Position numbers and translations under genes: made by a program | Notes under the pieces: model-generated | The model's input: only the letters and a program-made list of their open reading frames with translations | Database searches by the model: none | What the model was told of the DNA's origin: nothing | In this document: positions 21,901-32,398 of the stretch, one piece after another | How the letters are laid out: the number at the start of each line of letters is the position of its first letter | Position numbering within the stretch: the stretch's first letter is position 1 | NCBI GenBank assembly: GCA_947184155.2 | Contig: CAMXCT020001838.1 | Span: forward strand, 53,638 to 117,637 | Reading direction: 5' to 3' | DNA from: Cladocopium goreaui | Taxonomy: Eukaryota > Sar > Dinophyceae > Suessiales > Symbiodiniaceae | DNA length: 64,000 nt

Positions 21901-22010
21901 ATATGGGTATGAGTCAAAACCTTGGTACCCTAGTGAAGCCCAAAATAGCTGGTAAATGGATGTTCATCCCACTAAAAATGGCATCTATAGGTATTGACCC
22001 ATACCCATAT
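21901..22010. mobile_element. Foldback element, family F
   Basis: Ends ATGGGTATGAGTCAAAACC and 'ggtattgacccatacccat' are inverted. The core 'CCCAAAATAGCTGGTAAATG' is shared with 44457-44569. Confidence 0.75.
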
Positions 22011-22101
22011 AAAAAAAAGGTGAAAGGAGCGATGCGCTGCAAGAAGATTGGCCACCAGCTCCCTTCAGAGTTGAGCAGTGGCACAATCATGAGCATGGAG
22101 A

Positions 22102-22201
22102 CTGGTTGGTGGTTGAGCCACCTACCCCTCTGAAAAATATGAGTTCGTCAGTTGGGATGATGAAATTCCCTTTTCTGAATGGAAAGTCATAAAACCACCA
22201 G
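22102..22201 (+). mobile_element. Foldback MITE, family B
   Basis: CTGGTTGGTGGTTGAGCCAC to 'ataaaaccaccag'. The right end is slightly shortened. Confidence 0.75.
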
Positions 22202-22205
22202 AATA

Positions 22206-22264
22206 TGATATATATATATATACATATATATATATACATATATATATATATATTGATATATACT
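22206..22264. repeat. TA-rich microsatellite
   Basis: Repeats of TATATATACA. Confidence 0.8.
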
Positions 22265-22372
22265 TATGACGTAATGTGGCAACCCCCTCCAGCAAATTGG
22301 ATCAAATTGGATCAACCTGGGGGTTTGTTTCATGGCCACTGCCCAGCTTAATCAAAACCTCTCATATGAAGC

Positions 22373-22431
22373 CTCCGTGCAAGGTGATCCTCGCGCTTTT
22401 GCTGAACAACTCGTTCGAGATCTGCGGAATC
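22373..22431 (-). CDS. Candidate coiled-coil micro-exon
   Basis: 59 nt reading DSADLERVVQQKREDHLARR, after acceptor CTAAG before GATT and with donor GGAG before GCTTC (GC type). Strongly charged, coil-like. A phase-2 frame is also open. Confidence 0.4.
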
Positions 22432-22560
22432 CTTAGCCGGTTTCCTCCAGATGGTTCCTCCAGTGACGTTTCCTTTGGGACAACCCCAAACAGGAACCAC
22501 CCTGAGAAATTTTTCGTTGCTTCACTGATCTATTCTGCCAAGACACCACTTCTTTCATGA

Positions 22561-22727
22561 ATCGCTCTAACTCGGCGCCAGAATGTGTGCTCTGCGGTGG
22601 AATCTGTTCCATGTGTTCCATGGATCGGAAGCTCCAGCGCGGTTCGGCAACGTCAATGGCCACCTCGTCATATTCAACGGTCCATCGGACGACTGTTCCT
22701 TGATGGCACAGCTCATAGATGCTGGTA
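22561..22727 (-). CDS. Open frame, strand ambiguous
   Basis: Minus strand reads YELCHQGTVVRWTVEYDEVA and later AELERFMKEVVSW, after an acceptor TTCTTACCAG. The plus strand is also open (22583-22771) and ends at a consensus donor CTG|GTAAGA. Composition favours coding, but which strand is real cannot be settled by eye. Confidence 0.25.
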
Positions 22728-22801
22728 AGAATCCAAGAATTAGTCACGGATGTCACGCACTCATCATCTAATCATCCACTTAGTTGATATGGAGTACGAT
22801 T

Positions 22802-22916
22802 CTGGGTAAATTATAATATTTCACTAACCTGAATTAAGGCCATTTGGGGATGATTTCCCTTACTAACCATGATTTCCAGGGTTCGGGAGAACAGTGAGGT
22901 CGTTATAATTTACCAG
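22802..22916 (+). mobile_element. Foldback MITE, family C
   Basis: Near-identical to the copy at 20925 over its whole length. The right end is shortened to ATTTACCAG. Confidence 0.85.
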
Positions 22917-23047
22917 GATGATCCTGTGTACACAACAAGATGTGGTGGAACAGCCACCATGAATGTAGATCGTTTTCCGCATCTGAAGGTTTATCCCAGA
23001 GATCCCTAGGGTATTTTCACAGATCTGAATAGCTTTGCAGTAGCAAT

Positions 23048-23148
23048 CTGGTTGGTGGTTTTTCGCCCTACCCATCTGAAAAAATATGAGTTCGTCAGTT
23101 GGGATGATGACATTCCCAATATATCCCAATATAAAAACCACCAACCAG
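23048..23148 (+). mobile_element. Foldback MITE, family B
   Basis: CTGGTTGGTGGTTTTTCGCC to AAACCACCAACCAG. A second, right-half-only copy follows at 23180-23238. Confidence 0.8.
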
Positions 23149-23884
23149 CTATTATTATGGAAAGATCCACCATTTATTTATGAGGATTATCCCATATATT
23201 ATGGAAAATAAAAAATGTGCCAAACCACCAACCAGCTATTGGCTAACAAGATGCGAGTCGTCCGAGACATCTCTTGAGGCTTGTGAGATGATGATGTGCA
23301 TCCCATCGTGAGACCGCTGGTGCGTGCGCACGTTTCGTGGTCCGAGGGAATTTGAGTTCAAAACACTCCTGGAGTCCACTTTCAACCCAGGTTTAGCAGT
23401 GGGATATTATCCAATTTAAATGCAACTTAATTATATATATTAAATATATATATATATTACATACATACATACTTTTTTTGGGGCTATTCATTGCCATATT
23501 TACGTGTGGTCAGAAACGGGGAATCACCAACAGCACGCCATCGGTTTCCTCGGTTCTTCAAATCATGATGCTGCTCACTTTCTTTTGACTTCCTCGTTTC
23601 ATGATTCTTCCAAAACACAAGCTTTTCTGGTTTTCGGTCAGCCAGCAAGATACCCATGACCAGCGTGTGATACCCCACCAAACCAATATATCCTCCACTA
23701 AACATGTTCAGCAGGGTGTGGCATAAGTATTTCACCTTGAACATTAAAGAGCACAGCAAAAAAACATCACAATTCACCAACCATTCACAATGTGCTTTGC
23801 CCCAAAAATAACCAAGTTTCTTGAATCATGTCCAATTCTTTATAGTTGTCCGTTGCTCTCCCAGAAAAAACAAACCGTCCACAC

Positions 23885-23934
23885 CTGTCCGCCGAACCCT
23901 TGAGACTCCAACGTTGCAGTTGTTGATTCTGAGC
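23885..23934 (-). CDS. Candidate coiled-coil micro-exon
   Basis: 50 nt, phase 0 to 2, reading AQNQQLQRWSLKGSAD. Acceptor CAGCAG before GCT, donor GACAG before GTGTGG. It continues in frame from the islet at 25365 (..QTQLMQLQ). The QNxxLQRW pattern recurs in the islet at 40520. An upstream AG would extend it with MKQIIASSQQ. Confidence 0.45.
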
Positions 23935-23949
23935 CTGCTGCGAAGAGGC

Positions 23950-24540
23950 GATGATTTGTTTCATCTGGCCAGGTTTCAATGGGATAATCCATCTTGGGGA
24001 GAATATAATAGGGACAATCCAGAGATATATCGACTAAAACAGGGATGCTAAGCAGTGAGGAATCCATGTTCTGTTGCTTCTGAAAGGGTATCCCACAATC
24101 CAGTGGCTCATTCTCATTTTCCGATGTCCAGTTTTTTTCATACCGCAGTATACCCCTTAGTCTCCAAGAAGAAACCTGCCCTTAGAAACCCTCCTTTAGT
24201 ATTGAATCTATTCATGTTGGGTCCCTTATTGGGGCATTGACGGATGGCCACAAGTCATGAAGGATCTACTCAGCTGCTCCATTTCACCCTCTTCAAGGAA
24301 GGTCCCAATGGGGCCATTGCCATGTACGACCCTCACCGTTGATGGCAACCTTTACTGGCCCAAGCTGCTTGAAATCCAATGCTTCCTGGTTTACCAGGAA
24401 TTTTTGCTGGCCGAAACGTTCACCAATCAATTTTGTTGGCTAACTGTAACAGTAATCTTAGATTCCCCCAAACATCATTGTCAGCTGGTTTATCTTTCCA
24501 TGTGATTCAATCCCATAAAAAAAAATCACCGGCTTTTCGT
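23950..24540. other. Spacer, no gene recognised
   Basis: Short plus-strand frames only; none with recognisable features. Confidence 0.3.
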
Positions 24541-24659
24541 TACCCTCTGGTTATGACTAACACTTCGCCATGGTTTTTCGATGGTCCATAGAAATAGATG
24601 GTTTACCGAACTTAAAAATGGTGATTCTCCATGGCTATGTAACAAATAACCAGAGGGTA
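24541..24659 (+). mobile_element. Foldback MITE, family A
   Basis: TACCCTCTGGTTATGACTAAC to 'gtaacaaataaccagagggta', with core CCATAGAAATAGATGGTTTACC. Confidence 0.8.
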
Positions 24660-24678
24660 AATCCAATTCAATCCACAT

Positions 24679-24836
24679 GTCAATGGCCATGACTCAGGAA
24701 CCGATTGATTGGAGGTACCAATCCCATATATAAGGCCTATTTTTGAGGCCTAAATTTCAGGGAATATCCCCACAAAATATGGCCAAAAATATGGTACTAA
24801 CGTACCTCCATTTTAGGATCCTGGATTTCCCATTGA
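24679..24836. mobile_element. Dispersed element, family E
   Basis: About 158 bp from 'tgtcaatggccatgactcag' to 'ggatttcccattgat'. Its outer and inner arms (GGAGGTACC / GTACCTCC) are inverted. It matches 31373-31521 along its length. Confidence 0.75.
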
Positions 24837-25063
24837 TAATCATCAATAACCATCAATAACCATTATTAACCAGTATTAACCATTAAATGGCTGGTGGGGA
24901 TCCGCGAAATTCCCATGTGCTGTCCGACGGGCACCCATCGAAAAACACCAGATGCAGCTATCGGGGAAGCTGCGATCAACATGATCACCGTCTCAAAGGT
25001 CACCGTTTCGTGGTTTGTTTCCCAATACATCCCTTTACAGAATCTCATTATAAATAATAATAA

Positions 25064-25167
25064 TACCCTCTGGTAATTTAACATAGCTATTGAAAATGGC
25101 CATTTATAGTGAGTTTTCCCATTAAACATGGTGATTTTCCATAGCTATGTTAAATTACCAGAGGGTA
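25064..25167 (+). mobile_element. Foldback MITE, family A (intact, 104 bp)
   Basis: Intact copy inserted in a TAA microsatellite, which continues as ATA/TAA repeats on both sides. The ends TACCC...GGGTA fit insertion at a TA dinucleotide. Confidence 0.9.
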
Positions 25168-25364
25168 ATAATAATAATAAAATAATAATAATAATTATCA
25201 TGCAAAAAATCACAATCATTGATCCCAATCATGAAAAAAAACATGGTATTTTAAACAGTATCTTCACCAAAATCACATTGAAATGCCATAAAATTGACCA
25301 TTTCCAACACTTTCATCAGCCTAAAAAAAACCAGAGCCGTATTGTTGGTTTTCAAGTACCGCAC

Positions 25365-25447
25365 CTGCAGTTGCATCAGCTGCGTCTGCAGTGCCGCAAC
25401 TGCTGGTGCCGGTGCCGCAACTGCGGGCGCAACAGCAGCCGAAACAC
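25365..25447 (-). CDS. Candidate exon: Ala/Pro/Val linker ending in coil
   Basis: 83 nt, phase 1 to 0. Starts VSAAVAPAVAAPAPAVAALQ and ends TQLMQLQ. Acceptor GCGCAG before GT, donor CTGCAG before GTGCGG. Strong GC contrast with its surroundings. Composition and layout mirror the islet at 58129 (Ala/Pro/Val-rich, then LVQQLQQ), and it joins in frame to the islet at 23934. Confidence 0.55.
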
Positions 25448-25510
25448 CTGCGCGCAGGACTGGGGGGAAGGTTTTGCGGGAATATCCGTCGTATTACTCA
25501 TGATATATAT

Positions 25511-25614
25511 CTGGGTAAATTATAATACCTGAATTAAGGCCATTTGGGGATGATTTCCCTTACTAACCATGATTTCCAGGGTTCGGTCGTAGTGAGGTCG
25601 TTATAATTTACCCG
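25511..25614 (+). mobile_element. Foldback MITE, family C (internal deletion)
   Basis: CTGGGTAAATTATAATACCTG to CGTTATAATTTACCCG. Lacks the 'atttcactaac' segment present in other copies. Confidence 0.8.
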
Positions 25615-25639
25615 TATATATATATATATACACACACAC

Positions 25640-26110
25640 ATAAATACTATGGTTATTAAACATGTTATATCTAAAGTGTTTTTGATAATACATCCCTAAT
25701 ATCATGTAATACGAACTGATATCATTGTATCATGTTTGTTGGGATATAACATGATATAACCGCTTCAACTGTCCTGATATAACCACATATAACTGGAACT
25801 GCAACCCCAAGTATGGTATAATATACTTCGGGAAATACGGAAATATTATGTGGAATATCAAATGGGCGGATCCGGATCAAATACGATACAATGGGAATAA
25901 TGCAATAGTATGACAATATGACATCATCAAGGGGGATAACATGGGGATAGAATCACTGAGCTATGTGATTTGCGCTAAATCTTTGGGGTATAAGTCATGA
26001 TACATGGGAGAATATGGGGATGCAATCAGCATGGAGACTTGCTGCGGTAAATGTTGGGGATTGTTGGGGCGCCACCATATCCTGGATGGGGAAAGCAGCA
26101 GGGATATATG
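25640..26110. other. AT-rich spacer
   Basis: Many 'gatataac/atatgata' phrases; no islet or complete element seen. Confidence 0.35.
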
Positions 26111-26215
26111 GTGGTTTCCTAAGTCATGGGGGTACCCCCACAACATCCATTTATAGATGGTTTTTCCCTAACAAAAACCATCCATTTTGGGGTACACCCA
26201 TTTATGGAAACCTCC
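26111..26215. mobile_element. Foldback element, family D
   Basis: GGTTTCCTAAGTCATGGGGG at left and 'cccatttatggaaacctcc' at right, with inner arms 'ccatttatagatggttttt' / 'aaaaaccatccattttgg'. Confidence 0.75.
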
Positions 26216-26218
26216 ATA

Positions 26219-26764
26219 TGTTTGGGAATATCAACTAAGCCATGATAGAAAAGGTCTCTCTGTATACTCATTATAAGGATTGCCAGAAACCCTTGTCACC
26301 ACCTTTCTGGGTTGCTGTGAGGGTCACCTTGGGCACCATCCAAATTGATGTTTTACTAAGCAAATGGTTAAACTATGAAAAGATTAGCCTGACACTTTGG
26401 GACATTTAGGGATGCTTCCTGTTTCGGCCGTTTTTTCACGGGGTTATTTCAGCCGGAACGGTGGGCAATGATCTGTGAACTGGGATGCGCAAGTGGTCAT
26501 TGAAGCCTGGGGAGTTTCGGATATACATTGACAGAATATGAATGATACCTGGAAACAATTTGGATGGTACTACCATGTACTACCCGTTAAGGATAGTGAA
26601 CTGTCCCATTTGAACAATTGGACATCACCCTGTGAATGGAGGAATTCTCTCCAACAGCCATTTGACCAGGTGATGTTCAGAATCACCGCAATGGGACATT
26701 TAGCAACCGCCTTGGGAAATGGAGAGACACTCACAGCTACCAATACTGCGTAGCCATACCTTAA
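26219..26764. other. Spacer, no gene recognised
   Basis: Plus-strand frame 26538-26753 shows no known feature. Confidence 0.3.
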
Positions 26765-26876
26765 TTAGCCTCTGGTAATCAAACATGGCAATGGAAAATA
26801 CCTCTTTCTTAGATTCGTTTTCCGGTTAAAATGCACATTTAGAGGATATTTCCCATTGCCATTGTTAATTGCTGGT
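26765..26876 (+). mobile_element. Foldback MITE, family A (degenerate)
   Basis: 'gcctctggtaatcaaacatggc' to 'cattgccattgttaattgctgg'; the core has strongly diverged. Confidence 0.5.
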
Positions 26877-27588
26877 CTTACAACAAAGGCATTGTGTTTT
26901 TGACGAATTAGGCTGTGTCACCACCAGCTGACTGTCCATAGGAAGTGGGCTACATACTGTGGATGGCCAGTTGGTAATTATTGGTAACTATGAAACACTA
27001 TAAATAATGGGATTATAATGGGATAAATTATAGATCAATAAAAAACTATTGGTAACTATAGTTGGTAACTATTGGTAACTATAAACAATGGGATTATAAT
27101 GGGATAAACCATCTACCAACTGGTGCAGGATTTCTTCTATCCACAAGAGCACGAACTAATTGGTGTCCTTCCTTTTGTTATGTTCATCTTATGGAGTGAA
27201 CCAATCCACTTAGTAACCATATTGAGAGGTGCTGGGATGGTACACTGTTTTAAGGCAACTGTCATGGAGAACATGATGATCAATCCTGAGATCTTGGGTT
27301 CCTGCCGATTTGAGACCAAACCACATCACACATTTCCCTCCTTATTTGGCTTCTGAAAATAAGGCAAGTGCCCAGAACAACATCGTTTAAAACCGAATGT
27401 ACCGGATCAAACTAGGCATTTTGGAGATTACACACACAACATTCACGTTGCAAAAAGTTATCCCATTACGTTCCCTGAATCCCATCTCTGATCCAAACAT
27501 ATTCCCTATCTGTGCTTAGCAAATCCCTCCCCTTGATCAATTATCTCATCTATATCCCCGTATCCGGGCACTGGTTCGTTTTTTCGGC
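26877..27588. other. Spacer, no gene recognised
   Basis: Contains local duplications of 'ggtaactataaacaatggg' (26985-27110). Confidence 0.35.
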
Positions 27589-27740
27589 CTTGTTGGCTTT
27601 GACTTGCTCCGCGGACCCGCGGGGACGGGGGAGGGACTTGGCACTTCCCTCTGGACATACTCGGGTTGTAACACCGGTTTCCTGGTTGTGGTACACAACC
27701 CCTCCATGGACGACATCGCGGCGTTCTTCCCACGGCATGT
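27589..27740 (-). CDS. Candidate exon: WW-like domain and Lys-rich tail
   Basis: 152-nt GC-rich islet. Starting MPWEERRDVVHGGVVYHNQE and then TGVTTRVCPEG, it carries the WW-domain signature: first Trp, central Gly..YxHN and the (E)TGxTT turn, then Pro. The second conserved Trp is replaced by Arg (TTR in place of TTW), so ligand binding may be altered. A Pro/Lys-rich tail (EQVKANKAEKTNQ) follows. WW domains bind Pro-rich motifs, and Pro-rich islets occur elsewhere on this strand. Acceptor GTCAAG before AC (phase 1) fits the phase-1 end of the islet at 28160. The donor is uncertain (AAG|GCCGAA or CGA|GTATGT). Confidence 0.5.
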
Positions 27741-27994
27741 CTTGACCAAATCGTGTGATGTCTTGACAATGTCATGCAGTGTCAGTGCAGTGTCAATTTA
27801 GTGTCATGCCCCTGAGAGTTGGGAGGATTTCAGGATAGGATCGTACCCTATCGGTTATGATATTCTTGTGCAAGGTCATAGGCCTGGTTAAATCAGGTTA
27901 AAACACCATTAAATAACCAATCAGCGGGGGCTTTTGAAAGTCTTGACCAATGAAATGTCCATTTTTTGAGGCTTAAACCTCACTTTCTTATGGA

Positions 27995-28106
27995 TACCCT
28001 CTGGTAATTTGTTACATAGCTATGGAAAATTGCCCAGTCGAAATAGTGAGTTTTCCCATTAATAGCATGGTGATTTTCTATAGCTACGTTAGTTTACCAG
28101 AGGGTA
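27995..28106 (+). mobile_element. Foldback MITE, family A
   Basis: TACCCTCTGGTAATTTGTTAC to 'gttagtttaccagagggta'. Confidence 0.88.
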
Positions 28107-28159
28107 ACCCAGCCATGTTTTTCATGGTAAAACCACCACGAACCGTAAAACCCCCGGGC

Positions 28160-28231
28160 CTTGCGGGCGCTCCGGGCGGTCCGCCGCTGCCGGTGCCGCC
28201 GCTGCCGCGCTGCGAAGCTGAAGATTCTCGC
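28160..28231 (-). CDS. Candidate exon: short coil then Ala/Pro linker
   Basis: 72 nt with very high GC. In the phase-1 frame it reads ENLQLRSAAAAAPAAADRPE and then RPQ. Acceptor TTTAAG before GC, donor AAG before GCCCGG (GC type). The ENLQLR start matches ENFRLQ at 31.3 kb and ENDDLKLR at 62.8 kb. It joins in frame (G plus AC) to the WW islet. The phase-0 frame (Arg-rich) is also open. Confidence 0.45.
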
Positions 28232-28275
28232 CTTAAAGGCCATGGGGAGCTGAATGGAGGAGTTCGCCTGGAAAC

Positions 28276-28382
28276 TACCCTCCGGTAATTTGGTTACATA
28301 GCTATTGAAAATGGCCATTTATAGTGAGTTTTCCCATTAAACATGGTGATTTTCCATAGTTATGTTAGTTTACCAGAGGGTA
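28276..28382 (+). mobile_element. Foldback MITE, family A
   Basis: TACCCTCCGGTAATTTGG to 'gttagtttaccagagggta'. It lies only 170 bp from another A copy, with the coding islet between them. Confidence 0.88.
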
Positions 28383-28386
28383 ATTG

Positions 28387-28505
28387 TGGTAATGTGGTTA
28401 AAACAATCATAAACCATCCCATTTATCCCATTTTTGTTGGTTTATACCACCCATAAAATGATGTTTTTTTTGGGAATGGTTTAAAAAAGTGTCTTAACCA
28501 CATGA
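28387..28505. mobile_element. Foldback element, family G
   Basis: 'tggtaatgtggttaaaacaa' to 'gtcttaaccacatg', with inner 'aaaccatccca' / 'tgggaatggttt'. Confidence 0.55.
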
Positions 28506-28572
28506 TATTGATTTACGTGGTTAGATTTAGCCTGGATTCCCTGAGTTTCGGACATTACCCTGAAGAATATAT

Positions 28573-28652
28573 AGCCTGGGTAAATTAACATGTTTAGTGG
28601 AAACTAGTCTTCCAACCCCTATCTGCCAGGGTGTATGTTAATTTACTGGCGG
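28573..28652 (+). mobile_element. Foldback element, subfamily A2 (shortened)
   Basis: Shares 'tggaaactagtcttccaacc' and 'gccagggt' with 12383 and 62271; the ends are decayed. Confidence 0.55.
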
Positions 28653-28786
28653 ATTTAAAATTTACAATCCTACCATAAATTGAAGAATTGGGAAACCCAA
28701 TAAGAAACCTTGCATAATATGAAAAACTACATCCAAATGAAGGATTTTTTGAAGAATCGGGATATTCGCTTATAATTTACCTACCA

Positions 28787-28860
28787 TATGGTGATGGTTT
28801 ATAGCACAAATTTATGGTGATCTAGGGGATGGTTTATTATTGGGTTTACCACATTATGTC
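28787..28860. repeat. Short dispersed repeat, family H
   Basis: Inverted counterpart of 5079-5156. Confidence 0.5.
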
Positions 28861-28973
28861 ACATTGCTCTAGACTGTAAGATACTTCCATCAAAAAGGAT
28901 CTATAGGATATAAATATATATATATATTAATCATGTTGATAAACTATATATTCTTTTTGTAATACATTCTACT

Positions 28974-29032
28974 TACCCTCTGATAGTTAGTTACAGTTAT
29001 TGAAAATGGCCCAGTCGAAATAGTTGATAATC
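28974..29032 (+). mobile_element. Truncated family A element
   Basis: Left half only: TACCCTCTGATAGTTAGTTAC with TTGAAAATGGCCCAGTCG. Confidence 0.6.
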
Positions 29033-29359
29033 CTACAGGCTGGTGCCCCCCTGCACGGGTGCACGGCCTGGTGAACCCAGCATAGTAACTACTTCAATAA
29101 TAGCTAATGGTAATGGTATTGTAACAACTCAACTATAGTAACTATAGACCCAACCATAGGAACTATAGTAACTATATTATATTTTTTTTTAAAGAAACCA
29201 TAGTAGCTATAAACCCAACAGTTAATGGTATGGATAAACCTTAACGATTTGAAAAACCACCAAACGTGCAAGTTTCCGGTCCGCACAATTCCTCTGTTAA
29301 ACGCTTAAACGTGAGCTGCGAGTTGTGATGTTCAACCCCGCAACAAAAATACGATGAAA

Positions 29360-29464
29360 TACCCTCTGGTAATTTAACATAGCTACAGAAAATCACCATT
29401 TTAAATAGGTAAATCATCTATAAGTGGGCCATTTTCCATAGCCATGTTAGTTTACCAGAGGGTA
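29360..29464 (-). mobile_element. Foldback MITE, family A (reverse)
   Basis: TACCCTCTGGTAATTTAACAT to 'catgttagtttaccagagggta', with core AATCACCATTTTAAATAGG. Confidence 0.88.
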
Positions 29465-29727
29465 GATCCCATCTTTCTTGGTCATATTTCCCCATTGACA
29501 ACGCGTGTACGCGTGTACCTTCTCATAAAACATGGCCGTGGAAGATGGGCGCCCATTTAGTTGGACATGTTGGACCAAACAGTTTGTGATTTTCCATAGC
29601 AAAGTCTCATAAAATTTCATAACTATAGTTTGATTATATCCCCAGTGAATCTCCTCATTATATCGCACTAAATCCGATAAATACATGCTGATTTACATTG
29701 AATACATTTAATCTGGCTGAGTTATCA

Positions 29728-29826
29728 TGATTCACTCGCCTGGAAAATAGCTGCTTAATAAGGCAGCCATTTGGGGATGATTCCTCTCAAAATTCACATT
29801 CCAGTGACGTCACGACGTAAGGTCAT
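29728..29826 (+). mobile_element. Degenerate family C element
   Basis: Keeps 'attcactcgcctg', 'gccatttggggatgatt' and 'attccagtgacgtca...aggtc'; the ends have decayed. Confidence 0.4.
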
Positions 29827-30052
29827 GATCAAATTCATCCAGATGCTATAGCTTTATATTAAAACCCCTACTATTATGTTGGTAAATAATCGTTTAATCC
29901 CAACAATCGTTTAATCCCAATAATAGTTTTGGCTAACACTTATATATATATATATGAAATCCCTTGTAATCCCATTCAATCCTCATTGCACTCTGACGAT
30001 ATCCCCAAACAATATTTATGCCCAACAAATCGCGTCTTTTTTGGTGAATAAC

Positions 30053-30097
30053 CTCCCCAACAATCAGGACCCGGCGAAGCAAGTCGTCCACACGAGC
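30053..30097 (-). CDS. Candidate coiled-coil micro-exon
   Basis: 45 nt, 15 codons, phase 0 to 0, reading ARVDDLLRRVLIVGE. Acceptor TTGCGAG before GCT, donor GGGAG before GTTATT. It continues in frame from the islet at 30983 (..NKELQ). The ARVDDL pattern recurs as ARMDDL at 32.6 kb. Confidence 0.5.
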
Positions 30098-30099
30098 CT

Positions 30100-30808
30100 C
30101 GCAACATGACCCCGAACTGGGAACTAGGCTTTTTTCGTAGTTGAGAATGGTCAACATAGTGGTTGACATAGTGGTGAATATAGTGGTGCATATGTTGGTG
30201 AATATAGTCTTGAAGATAGTGTGATTAATGTATAATAGTAGTGAATCAGATCTTTCCGCCTCTCATAACCAAATAACCTGCTAGATGGGAGATCTAAGTG
30301 GCATCCCCATTAACCCGCTCACCAACCATGCGCCAGTTCCCAAGCCTTTGTATCCTTTCATGTGGTTCATGCTCAAGTTCTAATGGTTCACAGCTATGAC
30401 CCATGATTGTTGCTTAAATCCAACCTTTTAATGGGTGCAGTTCCACTTATAAGTCGATATATTGGGATATAAATATATTGTTATTTTTGGGGATTATAAG
30501 TGGAACTAAATAAATGGGGTATAAGTGGGGTATACTTCAGTTAAAGGGATTATATCCCAACTGATGGGGTCTATTACCATGGTTATACCCATAAAACTAA
30601 GACTGACCCCAACTGTACGCTCAAGTACTCCCTTAAACACAAAAAACATGAAGTGTTTCCCCCAATATCCCGATTGATAGAAATTGTTCCACTATATCCT
30701 AATTGCAAACCCAATGTTAACAGTATCATAACGGTTATAACCCCCAACTAGACTCCCACACATTCCCCGGGGGAAAAAAACACATTAATGCTCAAACATT
30801 GCTTTCTA
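30100..30808. other. AT-rich spacer
   Basis: A possible 26-nt islet near 30325-30350 (minus AWELAHG, donor GTGAGC) is too short to call. Otherwise nothing recognised. Confidence 0.3.
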
Positions 30809-30912
30809 TACCCTCTGGTAATTTAACATAGCTATTGAAAATGGCCATTTATAGTGAGTTTTCCCATTAAACAAGGTGATTTTCCATAGTTATGTTAGTT
30901 TACCAGAGGGTA
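30809..30912 (+). mobile_element. Foldback MITE, family A (intact, 104 bp)
   Basis: Complete copy, almost identical to those at 25064 and 59222. Confidence 0.92.
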
Positions 30913-30982
30913 TATTCCCATGATCTTCTCATTGTTCTTGGTTAAATCGCACAAAAACGTGGCAAAATTGGTTCTCCCATGC

Positions 30983-31026
30983 CTGCAGCTCCTTGTTACG
31001 TTCTTCGGCCGTGAAGGCTGTGGCTC
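30983..31026 (-). CDS. Candidate micro-exon ending ELQ
   Basis: 44 nt, phase 1 to 0, reading ATAFTAEERNKELQ. Acceptor GACAG before GA, donor CTGCAG before GCATGG (GC type). It joins in frame at both sides: from the islet at 31299 and into the islet at 30097. Twin of the 44-nt islet at 18979. Confidence 0.55.
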
Positions 31027-31298
31027 CTGTCACTGGGTTGGGATCGGGGGGCTCTTGGAATTGGCAAAACATGAAAGGTTAGCTGTAGATATGGTGAGCT
31101 GTATTTCAAAACAACACTGGAAACATGAGTTTTTAGAATACAAAAACTATGCAATAGATGGGATAATATATGTATATATATATGATGGAATATATCTATT
31201 AATCCATTATATTCAGTATAATACTATTTCAAAACCACATGGGTGTGAAATGCCGGAACACCTTCACCAACCCTTCACCAATTTTTTTTTCCAGGCAC

Positions 31299-31325
31299 CT
31301 TGCCGCTGCAAGCGGAAATTTTCAC
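31299..31325 (-). CDS. Candidate 27-nt micro-exon
   Basis: Between acceptor CCAAG and donor AAG|GTGCCT. In phase 1 (both ends) it reads ENFRLQRQ. A second 27-nt islet with the same borders (AAG...GTGCC) lies at 47238-47264 and reads DNLQLQLG in the same phase. It joins in frame to 30983-31026. Confidence 0.45.
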
Positions 31326-31372
31326 CTTGGGGCAGCATCTGACAGTTGGAATTCCAAACAGAAACAAACTCA

Positions 31373-31521
31373 TGTCAATGGCCATGACTCAGGAACCGAT
31401 TGATTGGAGGTACCTACCATATATAAGGCCTATATAAGGCCTATGTAAGGGAATATCCCCAGAAAATATGGCCTTATATGGTACAGTACCTCCATTTTAG
31501 GATTCTGAAATTCCCATTGAT
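31373..31521. mobile_element. Dispersed element, family E
   Basis: Second copy of the 24679-24836 element: 'tgtcaatggccatgactcag', GATTGATTGGAGGTACC, 'tacctccattttaggat'. Confidence 0.75.
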
Positions 31522-32225
31522 CATGCAGTTGGGATGCTTTGTCAAAAACACTTGGCATACTAAGACACAAATTTGTGTCTATTTTTGAGAAAAACTTCAG
31601 GTACCTAAATTGGAGCTACCTACCAAACCACAAATTTTTATGTCGTGAACTCATCCCCGTATGAAAACACCAGAGCTAACTAGCCATGCCAGGGGCGCTG
31701 AAAGTGTCCTTCCTGTGATCCCGCAGACACCGACCAAACAGTCTCCCAGGTAACATCATGACATCATGGTTGACGGGGATTCCATATCACCCATTACACA
31801 AAAATCTCAGTTTTTCTAGGGTAAATTGTGAACACAATCCCAATTTTACCATCATCAAGCAGCCATCATTTATCAAGCATATCATATCCCCATCGTTTTA
31901 ATGGTTAACACCCCCTGACAAATAGTGGAGTAATGGTTACACGTCTTTTTTATCATTTTGTTGGTTAGATGTCCCCATGGAATATCCATTTGATGTTCCC
32001 AGGGCACATCCTAAAACCATCATCAACCAACCTGTATCCCCATTATAATGAATGTTATCTCAATTATATATGTTATCTCAGTATATCTCAATGCCATTCT
32101 CCATTCAAATCCAGTAAAAACACATATGTTCAAAACCATTCGAAACCATTTAAATCCAGTGTAAACAAAAACTAAAAAACATACATGAAAAGCCATGAAA
32201 CTGCTTAAAATTCATCAAAATCCAT
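31522..32225. other. AT-rich spacer
   Basis: Local repeats of 'aaaccattcgaaaccattt'; no islet seen. Confidence 0.35.
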
Positions 32226-32337
32226 TACCCTCTGGTTATTTAACATAGCTATGGAAGACATGGCCCCATTTAGCTCGATAATAAAAAATATGATGTTCCT
32301 GGTGTTCCAGTTCGCTACTTTAAATTACCAAAGGATA
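32226..32337 (+). mobile_element. Foldback MITE, family A
   Basis: TACCCTCTGGTTATTTAACAT to 'tttaaattaccaaaggata'. Confidence 0.75.
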
Positions 32338-32398
32338 AGTCCAATTGTTTTATAGTTATGTAAACCACCCAACTGGTCTAATGATCGATGATTTGGGA

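Noticed and set aside
24890..25030. Possible hydrophobic exon (VIMLIAASPIAAS, minus)
   Set aside because: No acceptable splice borders, and the plus strand is equally open.
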